DNA of 64,000 bases from positions 6,014,001 to 6,078,000 of the forward strand of contig NZ_LR594662.1 of NCBI RefSeq assembly GCF_901827175.1, written 5' to 3'. The position numbers and the translations under genes are program-made. The stretch is from Variovorax sp. RA8 (GTDB lineage Bacteria > Pseudomonadota > Gammaproteobacteria > Burkholderiales > Burkholderiaceae_C). Within the stretch, counting starts at the first letter, position 1, and each line of letters begins with the position of its first letter. A model generated the notes under the pieces. That model was not told the origin of the DNA, did not search any database, and saw nothing but the letters and a program-made list of their open reading frames with translations. Positions 17,592 to 32,878 of this stretch are shown here, piece by piece.

Positions 17592-18560
17592 TCACTCGAG
17601 GCTGATGTTCCCGCGCCGCACCAGCTCGCCGTAGACCTTGGACTTGGCCTCGGCCTGGCGCCGGATCTCCTCGGGCGACCAGGCCAGCGCCTCGAAGGCG
17701 AAGGTGTCGAAGCGGGCGCGGATATCGGGGTCGGCGATGACCTTGGCGACGTCCGCGTTGATCTTCGCCTGGATGGCCGGCGGCACGCCCTTGGGCGCGA
17801 GCAGCGAGACGAAGGAAGTGACCTCCAGGCTGGCGGGGCCGCCGGCCTCGGCCATGGTGGGCACGTCGGGCATCTGCGGGACGCGCTTGGGCGTTGCGAC
17901 CGCGATGTAGCGCAGCTTGCCGGCCTTGTAGACCCCCTGGCTCGAAGGGATGCTGGCGAAGGCCCACGGCACCTCCCCCGAGCCCACGTTGGTGTAGAGC
18001 TGCGAGACCTCGCGGTAGGGCACGTGCTGCATCTGCACGCCGGTCAGCGCCTCCAGTTGCTGCGCGCCCAGGTGCCCCGGGCTGCCCACGCCCCAGGAGC
18101 CGTAGCTCAGCGGGGCGGCCTTGGCGGCGGCGATCAGGTCGCTCATGTTCTTCCACTTCGAGTCGGTGGGCACCGCGACGAAGAAGGGCGTGCGGAACAG
18201 CGACGCCACCGGGTCGAAGTGCTGCAGCGTCACGAAGTTGCGCGACTTGTACAGGTGCGGCAGGGCCGCGACGTGTTCGCTGTCGAGCTGCAGCAGGGTG
18301 TAGCCGTCAGGGGCCGCGCGCCGGGCCTGCTCGATGGCGATGAAGCCGCCGCCGCCGGGCTTGTTGTCCACCACCACGCGCTGGTTCCACAGGCGGCCGA
18401 GCTTGTCGGCCACCAGGCGCAGCACCGCGTCGGGCCCGCTTCCGGCCGCGAAGGGCGTGACCAGGGTGACGGGCTTGCCGGGGTAGTCGGATTGCGCCGC
18501 GGCGCCGGTGGCGAACAGCACGGCGGCGAGACCGGCGATCAGCGGCAGGAAGGATTTCAT
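17592..18560 (-). CDS. Tripartite tricarboxylate transporter substrate-binding protein (Bug/TctC)
   Basis: 322 residues. Signal peptide about 1-22 (LFATGAAAQ), then YPGKPVTLVTPFAAGSGPD, VVVDNKPGGGGFIAIEQARR and the YGSWGVGSPGHLG loop typical of the family. It is clearly diverged from the neighbouring Bug protein, so ligands probably differ. It lies 43 nt downstream of the flavin monooxygenase in the gentisate operon, so an aromatic acid such as 3-hydroxybenzoate or gentisate is a reasonable but unproven ligand. Confidence 0.9.
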   Translation of the reverse strand: MKSFLPLIAGLAAVLFATGAAAQSDYPGKPVTLVTPFAAGSGPDAVLRLVADKLGRLWNQRVVVDNKPGGGGFIAIEQARRAAPDGYTLLQLDSEHVAALPHLYKSRNFVTLQHFDPVASLFRTPFFVAVPTDSKWKNMSDLIAAAKAAPLSYGSWGVGSPGHLGAQQLEALTGVQMQHVPYREVSQLYTNVGSGEVPWAFASIPSSQGVYKAGKLRYIAVATPKRVPQMPDVPTMAEAGGPASLEVTSFVSLLAPKGVPPAIQAKINADVAKVIADPDIRARFDTFAFEALAWSPEEIRRQAEAKSKVYGELVRRGNISLE

Positions 18561-18603
18561 GAGGGCTTTGTCTCCGTGGATGTCATTGAAAACGGCGTGC
18601 GGC

Positions 18604-19833
18604 TCAGGCCGCTGCGCGCTGCGCGTCGGCAAGACACGCCGCGGGGTTCCACGCGTACAGCCATTCGACGGCATCGTAGAAGCGTTCCGGCGTGCGGCCG
18701 GCCCACAGGCTGTTGCGCACCAGACGCTCCACGCCCTTGGCATGGTAGAGCCGGCCCATCTCGCGCACCGACAGCACGACGCGCGCGGTACGCGCCACGC
18801 GCGCCGACGCATAGAGCCGGAACGCCGCAGGCAGGTCGAAGTCGCTGGCCTCGACGGCGGCGCCCAGCGTCACCGCGTCCTCGAGCGCCATGCAGGCGCC
18901 CTGCGCCAGGTACTGCATCATCGGGTGGGCCGCGTCGCCCAGCAGCGTGGCCGGGCCCTGGCTCCAGTTCGCGACCGGATCGCGGTCGGCCGTACTCCAG
19001 CGGCGCCAGGAGGTGGGCCGGTCCAGCAACTGGCGCGGGCGCGCATGCACGCCCTCGAAATAGGAGAGCACCTCCTCCTTGCTGCCGTCGGTCACGCCCC
19101 ATTCCTCGTCGTAGCGGCTGTGGAAGGTCACGACCAGGTTGTACAGCTCGCCATGGCGCAGCGGATAGTGGACCAGGTGGCAGTTGGGGCCGGCCCAGAC
19201 CACGGGCGCGTTCCAGCGCAGGTCCTCGGGCATGTCGGCGGCCGGCACCACCGCGCGGTAGACCACGTGGCCCGAGACGCGCGGCGCGTCGCCGATCAGC
19301 TTGCTGCGCACCACTGACTTGACGCCGTCGCAGCCGACGATGGCGTCGGCCTGGAAGCGCCGGCCGTCGCGCGTGACCGCCACTACGCCGTGCTGGCCGC
19401 CCTCGCCGATGTCGACCGTCTCGACCTGCGCCGAGGTGTGGAAGCGGATCAGCGGATGCTGCTTCACCGCCTCGTGGATCGCGCCATGCAGGTCGGCGCG
19501 GTGGCTCACCGCATAGGGGTTGCCGAAGCGCGCGCGGAAGGCCTCGCCGACCGGGACGGAGGCGACCTCGCTGCAGTCGACCGCATCCATCATCACCAGC
19601 CGGTCGGTGAACACCGCGCCGCGGCGCACCGCCTCGCCGACGCCCAGCGCGTCGAGCGCGGCGAAGGCGTTGGGGCCGAGCTGGAGACCGGCGCCGATCT
19701 CGCCGATCGCGGCGCTCTGCTCCAGCAGCTCGATGGGCATGCCCAGCCGCGCCAGCGCCAGCGCTGCCGCCAGGCCGCCGATGCCGCCGCCGACCAGCAG
19801 CACGGAGGGCTTCTCTTGTCGAGGGGTGCTCAT
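18604..19833 (-). CDS. FAD-dependent monooxygenase, probable 3-hydroxybenzoate 6-hydroxylase
   Basis: 409 residues, a class A flavoprotein hydroxylase. FAD motif GGGIGGLAAALALARLG (about 15-31), the DG motif GCDGVKSVVRSKL (about 170) and the GD motif LLGDAAHPMMQYLAQGACMA (about 292) are all present. The layout and the IGAGLQLGPNAFAALD stretch resemble NagX/XlnD/MhbM, which convert 3-hydroxybenzoate to gentisate with NADH and O2. The two next genes upstream cleave gentisate and hydrolyse fumarylpyruvate, which supports that role. Salicylate 5-hydroxylation would need a different, multicomponent enzyme and is not supported here. Confidence 0.82.
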   Translation of the reverse strand: MSTPRQEKPSVLLVGGGIGGLAAALALARLGMPIELLEQSAAIGEIGAGLQLGPNAFAALDALGVGEAVRRGAVFTDRLVMMDAVDCSEVASVPVGEAFRARFGNPYAVSHRADLHGAIHEAVKQHPLIRFHTSAQVETVDIGEGGQHGVVAVTRDGRRFQADAIVGCDGVKSVVRSKLIGDAPRVSGHVVYRAVVPAADMPEDLRWNAPVVWAGPNCHLVHYPLRHGELYNLVVTFHSRYDEEWGVTDGSKEEVLSYFEGVHARPRQLLDRPTSWRRWSTADRDPVANWSQGPATLLGDAAHPMMQYLAQGACMALEDAVTLGAAVEASDFDLPAAFRLYASARVARTARVVLSVREMGRLYHAKGVERLVRNSLWAGRTPERFYDAVEWLYAWNPAACLADAQRAAA

Positions 19834-19864
19834 CGTGTTTGTCTCCCGCGGATGAAACAGGACC

Positions 19865-20569
19865 TCAATCCACGCGCACGGAGATGGGATCGAGGCCGTC
19901 GATGCGCACGCTCATGGTCTGGCCGCGCTGTACCGCGCCCACGCCCTCGGGCGTGCCGGTGAAGATCAGGTCGCCGGGCTGCAGCGCGAACAGCGTCGAG
20001 AGATTGGCGATCACCTCGTTGACCGACCAGATCAGGTTGCGGATGTCGCTCTTCTGGCGCGTCTCGCCGTTCACCTCCAGCGTGATCGCGCCGCTGTCGA
20101 TCTCGCCCGCGTCCGCGCGCCTGCGCACCGGCCCGATGGGCGCCGAGAAGTCGAAGGCCTTGCCGATCTCCCAGGGCCGGCCCTGCTCGCGCATCCTCAT
20201 CTGCAGGTCGCGGCGCGTCATGTCCAGGCCGACCGCGTAGCCGTAGATGTGCTTCGCGGCCTCTTCCACCGCGATGTCGCGGCCGCCCTGGCCGATCAGC
20301 ACCACCAGCTCGGCCTCGTAGTGGTAGTTGGCGGTCTGGCCCGGGTAGGGGATGCCCACCGTCTCGCCGGCCGGCACCGGCACGACCGAGGCATCGTCGT
20401 TGGGCTTGCAGAAGAAGAAGGGTGGCTCGCGGTCGGGGTCGAAGCCCATCTCGCGCGCATGGGCCGCGTAGTTGCGGCCGACGCAGTAGACGCGGCGCAC
20501 CGGGAACAGGTCGGACGATCCGACGATGGGGAGGCCGACGGTGGCCGGCGGCGTGACGACATAGGACAT
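19865..20569 (-). CDS. Fumarylpyruvate hydrolase (FAH family)
   Basis: 234 residues with the compact FAH C-terminal fold. It has VYCVGRNYAAHAREMG, the metal-site region NYHYEAELVVLIGQGGRDI with two Glu, GLDMTRRDLQ, and PGDLIFTGTPEGVGAVQRG. It resembles NagK, which splits fumarylpyruvate into fumarate and pyruvate at the end of the gentisate pathway. It lies 31 nt upstream of the monooxygenase and 74 nt downstream of gentisate dioxygenase. No maleylpyruvate isomerase is present in the cluster. The role is fairly secure from context; the family alone would not fix the substrate. Confidence 0.87.
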   Translation of the reverse strand: MSYVVTPPATVGLPIVGSSDLFPVRRVYCVGRNYAAHAREMGFDPDREPPFFFCKPNDDASVVPVPAGETVGIPYPGQTANYHYEAELVVLIGQGGRDIAVEEAAKHIYGYAVGLDMTRRDLQMRMREQGRPWEIGKAFDFSAPIGPVRRRADAGEIDSGAITLEVNGETRQKSDIRNLIWSVNEVIANLSTLFALQPGDLIFTGTPEGVGAVQRGQTMSVRIDGLDPISVRVD

Positions 20570-20605
20570 GGAAGCTCCCGCCGCAGGGCGGCACGTGGTT
20601 CAGGG

Positions 20606-20637
20606 AAAAAAGAAAAAAGGCTTGCCGCGCGGACGGC
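20606..20637 (-). terminator. Possible attenuator/terminator inside the gentisate operon
   Basis: On the minus strand a short GC hairpin (GCCG...CGGC) is followed by the T-rich run TTTTTTCTTTTTT, directly after the gentisate dioxygenase stop. The stem is short, so termination would be partial at best. It could lower expression of the downstream genes relative to the dioxygenase. Confidence 0.4.
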
Positions 20638-20643
20638 GCGATG

Positions 20644-21714
20644 TCAGGCGTCCTGCAGGAAGGCCTCGCGCAGCACGCCCATGGCGAGCTGCACCGGACG
20701 GTCGGAGAAGCTGAACAGCACGGCGTCCTCCGCGGCCGAAAGGCGCAGCGGCGCCCACGAAGGCACCACGAAGGTGTCGCGCGGGCCGAAGTCGAAGCGC
20801 TGGCCGCCGATCTCGGCCGTGCCGCGCCCTTCGACCACGCTGTAGACCGTACCGTCGGTGGCGCGGTGCGTCTTGCCCGCAAAGCCTTTGGGCAGCAGCT
20901 GCAGGTTCGTGCCGATGGTGGGCATCGGCGCGCCGCCGGTCAGCGGATTGACATAGCGCAGCTTGTGGCCCAGCCAGGCGTCGGGCGCCTCCTGCTTCTG
21001 CAGTTGGGCCAACGCCTCGCGGCTGCGCGCATAGGGGTAGTTGAAGATGGGCGAGGTGGGCGCGACATGGTCGTGCCGCACCGGCACCATGTTGTGGCCG
21101 AAGCGCGCCAGGCTGTTGCCTTCGGGCCGGGCGACGTGTTGCACCTTGGCATCGTCGTTCTCGGCGAAGCCGGCGTCGAAGAAGCGCAGCATCGGAATAT
21201 CGAGGCCGTCCAGCCAGACCACCGGCTCGACCACGCCCTCGATGCCCTCGTTGCCGTGGTCGTGCCAGGCCCAGGAGGGCGTGATGATGAAGTCGCCCGG
21301 GAACATCGTGGTGCGCTCGCCGCCCACCGTGGTGTAGGCGCCCTTGCCATCGACGATGAAGCGCAGCGCCGACTGCACATGGCGGTGCGAGGGCGCGATC
21401 TCGCCGGGCATGATCAGCTGCAGGCCGGCGTAGAGCGACTGGGTGATCGAGGAGCGGCCGGGGATCGCCGGGTTCTCCAGCACCAGCACGCGGCGCACCG
21501 CTTCCTCGGCCGTGATGAGCGCGGCGGATTCCATCAGCAGCGGGCGGATCTCGTCGTAGCGCCAGAGCGCGGGCACGCAGGGCGTCTGCGGCTCGCGCGG
21601 CACCAGGGCATGCAGCGATTCCCACAGCGGCGTGAGGTTCAGCGGGCGGATGCGTTCGTAGTAGTCGCGGCGCTGGGCGGCGTCGCCGCTCGCGGCCTTG
21701 GGGGCGGTGTTCAT
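20644..21714 (-). CDS. gtdA: Gentisate 1,2-dioxygenase
   Basis: 356 residues, a bicupin ring-cleaving dioxygenase. The iron site in the first cupin is read as H110 and H112 ([13 protein letters not shown]) with H151 ([11 protein letters not shown]). The second cupin has [19 protein letters not shown]. It opens gentisate to maleylpyruvate using O2 and Fe(II). First gene of the operon, divergent from a LysR regulator, with fumarylpyruvate hydrolase and a probable 3-hydroxybenzoate hydroxylase downstream. Length and motifs match NagI/GtdA. Confidence 0.92.
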   Translation of the reverse strand: MNTAPKAASGDAAQRRDYYERIRPLNLTPLWESLHALVPREPQTPCVPALWRYDEIRPLLMESAALITAEEAVRRVLVLENPAIPGRSSITQSLYAGLQLIMPGEIAPSHRHVQSALRFIVDGKGAYTTVGGERTTMFPGDFIITPSWAWHDHGNEGIEGVVEPVVWLDGLDIPMLRFFDAGFAENDDAKVQHVARPEGNSLARFGHNMVPVRHDHVAPTSPIFNYPYARSREALAQLQKQEAPDAWLGHKLRYVNPLTGGAPMPTIGTNLQLLPKGFAGKTHRATDGTVYSVVEGRGTAEIGGQRFDFGPRDTFVVPSWAPLRLSAAEDAVLFSFSDRPVQLAMGVLREAFLQDA

Positions 21715-21846
21715 GGGGGTGTCTCCGGGCGCGTCCTGCGCCTCGTGGCCGATTGTTCGCCCGGACCACTATTTCCTCAAGACCTGTGGCCAATACTTCG
21801 GATCATGTTTTTCGATAATGGGCTCCCGCCCCCCGAAGGAAGACCC
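21715..21846. promoter_or_regulatory. Divergent promoter region, gentisate operon / LysR gene
   Basis: 132 bases between two divergent start codons, locally AT-richer around 21765-21825 than its flanks. LysR regulators usually bind such gaps at T-N11-A sites. I see several AT-rich blocks but no inverted repeat clear enough to name as the operator. GAAGGAAGA lies just before the LysR start at 21847. Confidence 0.55.
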
Positions 21847-22761
21847 ATGGCCAAGCTCGATCTCGAATGGCTCGCAGTGTTCGACGAGATCTACAAGACC
21901 GGCAGCGTCTCGAAGGCCGCCGAGCGCCTCGGCCTGGCGCAGGCCGCGGCCAGCACCATGCTCAACAAGCTGCGCGCGCACTTCGACGACCGGCTGTTCG
22001 CGCGCACCGCGCAGGGCATGCTGCCCACGCCCTATGCGCAGCGCATGCTGCCGCACGTGCGCGAGGCCCTGTCGCAGATCGAACAGGCGCACGGCAGCCG
22101 CAGCAGCTTCGACCCCGCCAGGGCGCAGCGCAACTTCCGCATCTGCATGACCGACATCAGCGAGGTGGTGCTCCTGCCCGGCCTGCTCGACCACCTGCGC
22201 CGAAACGCCCCCGGCGTGCATATCGAGACCGAGATCATCTCCACCGACAGCGGCCGGCGGCTGGCCGATGGCGAGGTGGATCTTGCGGTGGGCTTCATGC
22301 CGCAGCTGGACGCGGGCTTCTACCAGCAGACGCTCTTCATGCAGAACTTCGTCTGCCTGGCGGCGCGCAACCACCCGCGCATCGGCGAGCGGCTCACACG
22401 CAAGCGCTTCGAGGCCGAGGCGCACGCGGTGATTTCGTCGTCCGGCACCGGCCACGCCATCGTGGACAAGACCATCGCGCGCCTGGGCCTGAAGCGCGAG
22501 GTGGTGGTGGCGCTGTCCAGCTTCCTGAGCGTGGCGCGTATCGTGGCCCACACCGAGCTTGTCGTGATCGTGCCGCGCATCCTCGGCGAGGTGCTGGCCA
22601 CGCAGGAGCCGGTGAAGCTGCTGGAGCCGCCCTTCGCGCTGCCTCACTACGCGGTCAAGCAGCACTGGCACGAGCGCTTCCACGCCGATCCCGGCAACGC
22701 CTGGCTGCGGCGCACGGTGGCGGACCTGTTCGGGACGGGCAAGGCCACGGCCCTCGCATAA
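21847..22761 (+). CDS. LysR-family regulator of the gentisate cluster
   Basis: 304 residues. The winged helix-turn-helix at about 5-64 (LEWLAVFDEIYKTGSVSKAA, then ERLGLAQAAASTMLNKLRAHF) is followed by a periplasmic-binding-like effector domain (about 95-300). The arrangement resembles NahR/NagR/DntR regulators, which respond to aromatic acids such as salicylate. It is divergent from gentisate dioxygenase, so it probably activates that operon. The ATG at 21847 has a good ribosome site; an ATG at 21805 would add 14 residues without family support. Effector identity is inference. Confidence 0.88.
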   Translation: MAKLDLEWLAVFDEIYKTGSVSKAAERLGLAQAAASTMLNKLRAHFDDRLFARTAQGMLPTPYAQRMLPHVREALSQIEQAHGSRSSFDPARAQRNFRICMTDISEVVLLPGLLDHLRRNAPGVHIETEIISTDSGRRLADGEVDLAVGFMPQLDAGFYQQTLFMQNFVCLAARNHPRIGERLTRKRFEAEAHAVISSSGTGHAIVDKTIARLGLKREVVVALSSFLSVARIVAHTELVVIVPRILGEVLATQEPVKLLEPPFALPHYAVKQHWHERFHADPGNAWLRRTVADLFGTGKATALA

Positions 22762-22807
22762 TCGCCGCAGTTCCGCCTTCCCTTTTTCTTCACCGCCGAG
22801 GCTTCCC

Positions 22808-23257
22808 ATGACCAGCATCACCCTGCGCTTCCTCGCCGAGCCCAGCACCGTCAACTTCGGCGGCAAGGTCCACGGCGGCACCGTCATGAAATGGATCGAC
22901 GAAGCGGGCTACGCCTGCGCGACCACCTGGTCCAAGCGCTACTGCGTGACGGTGTTCATCGGCAGCATCCGCTTCCACCATCCCATCATGATCGGCGACC
23001 TGGTCGAGGTCGACGCCCGGCTGGCCTACACCGGCACCAGCAGCATGAACATCGTGGTGGAGGTGCGCAGCGGGGACATGAAGGGCGGCGAGATGCAGAA
23101 GACGGCCGAATGCCTGATCGTCTTCGTCTCGGTCGACTCGCACGGCCGGCCGCTGCCGGTGAGCGCATACACCCCGGGCACGCCCGAGGAAGCGGTCCTG
23201 GCCGAGCGGGTGCGGGTTCATCTCACCGCCTCGCGCGCCGCGTCCGGCCAGAGCTAG
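22808..23257 (+). CDS. Acyl-CoA thioesterase, hotdog fold (YciA-like)
   Basis: 149 residues, a single hotdog domain. It has NFGGKVHGGTVMKWIDEAGYACA, split by the usual active-site helix, and a central strand FIGSIRFHHPIMIGDLVEVDARL. The G-G-x-x-x-W/M-I-D-E-A pattern is that of cytoplasmic acyl-CoA thioesterases that act as oligomers. It lies 46 nt after the LysR gene on the same strand; a functional link to gentisate use is not evident. Confidence 0.85.
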   Translation: MTSITLRFLAEPSTVNFGGKVHGGTVMKWIDEAGYACATTWSKRYCVTVFIGSIRFHHPIMIGDLVEVDARLAYTGTSSMNIVVEVRSGDMKGGEMQKTAECLIVFVSVDSHGRPLPVSAYTPGTPEEAVLAERVRVHLTASRAASGQS

Positions 23258-23377
23258 CCTGGGCGCGCCAGCCGCGCGGCCCGTTTGTGCGATCTGTCTG
23301 ACGCGGGTTCAGGACGGCGGTCGATACACTGCCCCGCACCAATCGAGTTTGCCGCTGCTCAAGGCCGGAGGAAATTG

Positions 23378-28863
<5,486 letters not shown>

Positions 28864-28879
<16 letters not shown>

Positions 28880-31128
28880 ACGAACCCGTCACGCCGCCGG
28901 AGGATGCTGACCCCGACCTCGATCCTGCGGCCGGCCAGGAGAAGGCCGACATCCTCGTGGTGGACGACCTGCCCGAGAAGCTGCTGGTGTTCCGCACCGT
29001 GCTCGAGGAGCTGGGCCAGAACCTGGTGCTGGTGCGCTCGGGCGCCGACGCGCTGCGCGAGATCCTGCAGCGCGAGTTCGCGGTGATCCTGCTGGACGTC
29101 AACATGCCCGGCATCGACGGCTTCGAGACCGCGACGCTGATCCGCCAGCACCGCCGCTGCGCACACACGCCGATCATCTTCATCACCTCCTACGCCGACG
29201 AGATGCAGACCGCGCGCGGCTATTCGCTGGGCGCGGTGGACTACATCCTGTCGCCGGTGGTGCCGGAGATCCTGCGCAGCAAGGTCTCGGTCTTCGTCGC
29301 GCTCCACCAGATGCGGCGCCAGGTCCGGCGCCAGGCCGACGCGCGTGGCGCGGTCATGGCGGCGCAGGCGGCGCGCCGCGTCGCCGAGGAGAACGACCGG
29401 CGCTCGGCCTTCCTGGCCCATGCGAGCCGGGTGCTCAGCGGCTCGCTGCAGGTCGGGGTCGCGATGAAAGAGCTCGCCGAGCTGCTGGTGCCCGAGCTGG
29501 CGCCGCTGGCCCTGGTACTGCTGGCCGACCCCGACTTCGGCGCCGGCGAGATGGTGGCCGCGGCCCAGGCCCCGGGCGCGCAGCTGCAATTGTCGACCGG
29601 CCCCGAGGCGCGCCTGGACGAGCGCCTGCGGGCTGCGCTGGGCGGCGCGGTGCGGGAGCGGCAGGCCGTCCGCCTCGACGAGGCGGCGCTGGCGGCGCTC
29701 ACGCCCGCTGCCTTCGGTTTGGCCATGGGGGGCGGCGCCCCCTTCCCGCCGCTGCGCTCTGCGCAGGCGGTGCCGCTGGCCTTCGGCGAGCGCGTGCTGG
29801 GCGTGGTGCTGATTGCCCGCAGCGACGCGGGCGAGCGCGGCGCCGCCGAGGCCGGCCTGCTCGAGGAGCTGGCCGCGCGGGCGGCGACGGCTTTCGAGAA
29901 TGCGCGCCTCTACCTCGTGCTGCAGCGCGAGATGCTCGAGCGGCAGGCCGCGCAGGAGGAGCTCCAGCGCACCAACCAGCGCAAGGACGAGTTCCTCGCG
30001 ATGATGTCGCACGAGCTGCGCAACCCGCTGGCGCCCATCCACACCGCGGTGCAGGTGATCCGGCGCGTCGCGGCGCCGCTTCCCAAGGTGGCCTGGGCCC
30101 TGGACATCGCCGAGCGGCAGCTCAAGCAGCTGACCCGCCTGATCGAGGAGCTGCTGGACGTGGCGCGGATCAGCCAGGGAAAGATCGTGCTGAAGCACGA
30201 GACCCTGGACCTGAACACCGTGGTCGCCCAGAGCGTGGAGACGGTGCAGCCCTTCGTCGACGGCCGCCGCCAGGCCTTGCGGGTGGTGGTGCCGCAGCAG
30301 CCGGCGTGGCTGCTCGGCGACATGGCCCGGCTCACGCAGGTGATCGCCAACCTGCTGCACAACGCCGCCAAGTACAGCCCCGAGGGCACGCGCATCGAGC
30401 TGGTCTCCTGGCTGGAGGAGGAAGACGTCGTCCTCTCCGTGCGCGACCAGGGCATCGGCATCGATGCCGAGCTGCTGCCGCGCATCTTCGATCTTTTCGC
30501 GCAGGGCGAGCGCGGCCTCGACCGCGCGCAGGGCGGACTGGGCGTGGGCCTCACGCTGGCGCGGCGGCTGACGGAGATGCATGGCGGCCGGCTGGAGGCA
30601 TACAGCGAAGGCCGGGACCGCGGCTCCGAGTTCAGGCTGCGGCTGCCGCGTGTCGGGGCGGTGCTGCCTGCCGAGGCGGTGCCGCTGCTGCAGGCCGCGG
30701 TGGCGTCCCGCAGTGAGTCCCTGCGCATCCTGGTCGTCGACGACAACCACGACGCGGCGACCGTCATCGCCACGATGCTCGAACTGGAAGGCCATGCGGT
30801 CCGCACCGCCCACGACGGGCAGGAGGCGCTCAGCGCGGCCATGGCGCACAGCCCCGTGGTGGTGGTGCTGGACATCGGCTTGCCGCTGCTCGACGGCTAC
30901 GAGGTCGCGCGCCGCATCCGCGCCATGCCCGAGCTGGCCGGCGCCCTGCTGATCGCGGTGACGGGCTACGGACAGAGCGAGGATCGAGAGACTGCACTCG
31001 GCGCGGGCTTCGACCGCCACTTCGTCAAGCCGGCCGATCCGGAAGCCTTGCTGGGTTGCATCAGGGAGTGGTCCGGGCAGCGTTCTCCGGGCAAGGCCGG
31101 GAACCGGCAGACCTCCGCCGCCGCGTAG
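28864..31128 (+). CDS. Hybrid sensor kinase: REC-GAF-HisKA-HATPase-REC
   Basis: 754 residues, soluble. Receiver about 25-145 with D78 in ILLDVNMPGIDGF; the usual Lys-Pro near its end is replaced (AVDYILSPVVPE), so signalling through it may be altered. A weak GAF-like domain (about 180-355) and a linker helix lead to HisKA with H383 in MSHELRNPL, then HATPase (about 490-600; GLGVGLTLARRL) and a C-terminal receiver with D670 in VLDIGLPLLDGY. ATG at 28864 overlaps the upstream kinase by 16 nt; GTG at 28870 is an alternative. The layout suggests it receives phosphate or control from the HAMP-array kinase and passes it on. Probably co-transcribed with it. Confidence 0.9.
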
Positions 31129-31147
31129 CGCCCGGCCCTACCGGGCG
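31129..31147. terminator. Hairpin between convergent kinase and receiver genes
   Basis: CGCCCGG pairs with CCGGGCG around a 5-nt loop, spanning the ends of the two convergent genes and including the receiver gene stop. No T-tract follows on either strand, so intrinsic termination is doubtful. Confidence 0.35.
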
Positions 31148-31521
31148 GCAGAAGGCACGAGGATGCGGTCCAGGACGTCGAAGTCGATGGGCTTCTGCAG
31201 GTGGTGGTCGAACAGACCCGGCGCGGCGGCATCGCCCGCGTCCTCCTTGCCATAGCCGGAGATGGCCACGAGCAGCAGGGCCTTGTCCCCCGCGTCGGCA
31301 CGCATGCGCCGCGCGAGCTCCGCGCCCGAGAAGTCCGGCAGGACCAGGTCGACCAGGGCCGCATCGAACTCCGTGGCGGCGGCAGCGTCCATGGCTTCCT
31401 GCGCGCAGTAGCTGCAATGCACCTCGTGATCCTGCAGTGTCAGCAGCTCGCGCAGCAGATCGGCCGCAGCCTTGTTGTCGTCGACGATCAGCACATTCAC
31501 GGCAAGATTTCCCAAATTCAA
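31138..31521 (-). CDS. Single-domain response regulator
   Basis: 127 residues, one CheY-like receiver with no output domain. Acidic pocket VLIVDDNKAA near the start, phosphoacceptor Asp in ALVDLVLPDFSG, AISGYG at the Thr/Ser position, and the conserved Lys in HLQKPID. Such proteins relay phosphate to other proteins or act as sinks. It converges on the hybrid kinase genes with 9 nt between, so it is likely part of the same phosphorelay but transcribed separately. A GTG a few codons in is a possible later start. Confidence 0.88.
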   Translation of the reverse strand: MNLGNLAVNVLIVDDNKAAADLLRELLTLQDHEVHCSYCAQEAMDAAAATEFDAALVDLVLPDFSGAELARRMRADAGDKALLLVAISGYGKEDAGDAAAPGLFDHHLQKPIDFDVLDRILVPSAAR

Positions 31522-31600
31522 CGCGCCCCAGTATCGGCAGCCGACGGGGGAATGCGCGTAGGAGAGGGCCTCGTCCGGCCGCAGCCGCGGGCTGGGGCGC

Positions 31601-32878
31601 TCAAGCGCCCGCCGGCTCGACCGTCGCGCTGACCTCGCCCAGCCCGATGCGCACCGCGCCGTCGCGCTCGCACCAGCCCCGCAGGGTCAGGGTGTCACCG
31701 TCTTCGAGGAAGCTGCGACGCTCACCGTTGGGGAGCTGGATGGGTTGCTTGCCGCCGAGTGTGAGCTCCAGCAGCGAGCCGGCTTCGTCGGGCTTCGTTC
31801 CCGAGAGCGTCCCCGAGCCCAGCAGGTCGCCGGCCTGCAGGTTGCAGCCATTCACCGTGTGGTGCGTGACCAGCTGCGCCGGCGTCCAGTAGGCGGCCTC
31901 GCGGGCGTTGCCGCGCGTGAGGCGCACGGGCGCCTCGCCGGCTTCGCGCATGCCGGCGGTCTGCAGCCAGGCTTCCAGCACGATGTCGAGCGCGCCCGCG
32001 GCGCGATTGGCGGGCGCATCCAGGTACGCCAGGGGCTGCGGATCGCCGGCCGGGCGCTCGAAGGGCGCGCGGAAGGGGGCGAGCGCCTCCACGGTGACGA
32101 TCCAGGGCGACAAGGTGGTGGCGAAGTTCTTGGACAGGAATGGGCCCAGCGGCTGGTACTCCCAAGCCTGTATGTCGCGTGCCGACCAGTCGTTGAGCAA
32201 GGTGACGCCGAAGAGGTGCGCCTCGGCATCCGCGATGGCGATGGGTTCGCCCAGCGCGTTCCCCTGGGCGACCAGGAAGCCGAGCTCGAGCTCGTAGTCG
32301 AGACGTTTCGAGGGCCCGAAGGTCGGGGCAGCGGCATCGGGCGCCTTGGTCTGGCCCTGGGGGCGCTTGAAGCGTTGGCCGCTCACGCAGATCGAGGAGG
32401 CGCGGCCGTGGTAGCCGATGGGAACCCACTGGTAGTTGGGCAGGAGCGGCGCGTCGGGGCGGAACAGGCTGCCCACGGTGCGGGCGTGGTGGATGCCGGT
32501 GTAGAAGTCGGTGTAGTCGCCGATGCGGCAGGGCACCGCCATCTCGACGGCCGACTGGGCCAGCAGGGCCCTGGCCCACTCGCCGGCCTGCGCGCTGCCT
32601 TCGGCCAGCCCGGCGGAAATGGCGGCGCGCAAGGTTTGGCGGTCGGCCGGGCTCTTGGCCATCAGCACGTTCATGTCGTCGGTGTGGATGAGCCCGGTGG
32701 CCTTCAGGTCGAGCACCTGGTCGCCGATGGCGACGCCGATGCGGAAGGCCTCGCCGCTGCCGGCGGGCCGGAAGCGGCCGTAGGGCAGGTTCTGGATCGG
32801 AAAATCGCAAGCAGCCTGGTTGGCGGATGCGACCCAGCTGCGCAGCTGGGGGTCGTGGGTGGCGTTCAGTGTGGTCAT
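31601..32878 (-). CDS. fahA: Fumarylacetoacetase
   Basis: 425 residues, full-length FAH with the SH3-like N-terminal domain and C-terminal catalytic fold. Visible motifs: [20 protein letters not shown] (metal and catalytic His region), [24 protein letters not shown] with metal-binding acids, [19 protein letters not shown]. It hydrolyses fumarylacetoacetate to fumarate and acetoacetate, the last step of tyrosine and homogentisate breakdown. Its start overlaps the hmgA stop by 4 nt, so translation is probably coupled. Maleylacetoacetate isomerase is not in this cluster. Confidence 0.95.
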   Translation of the reverse strand: MTTLNATHDPQLRSWVASANQAACDFPIQNLPYGRFRPAGSGEAFRIGVAIGDQVLDLKATGLIHTDDMNVLMAKSPADRQTLRAAISAGLAEGSAQAGEWARALLAQSAVEMAVPCRIGDYTDFYTGIHHARTVGSLFRPDAPLLPNYQWVPIGYHGRASSICVSGQRFKRPQGQTKAPDAAAPTFGPSKRLDYELELGFLVAQGNALGEPIAIADAEAHLFGVTLLNDWSARDIQAWEYQPLGPFLSKNFATTLSPWIVTVEALAPFRAPFERPAGDPQPLAYLDAPANRAAGALDIVLEAWLQTAGMREAGEAPVRLTRGNAREAAYWTPAQLVTHHTVNGCNLQAGDLLGSGTLSGTKPDEAGSLLELTLGGKQPIQLPNGERRSFLEDGDTLTLRGWCERDGAVRIGLGEVSATVEPAGA

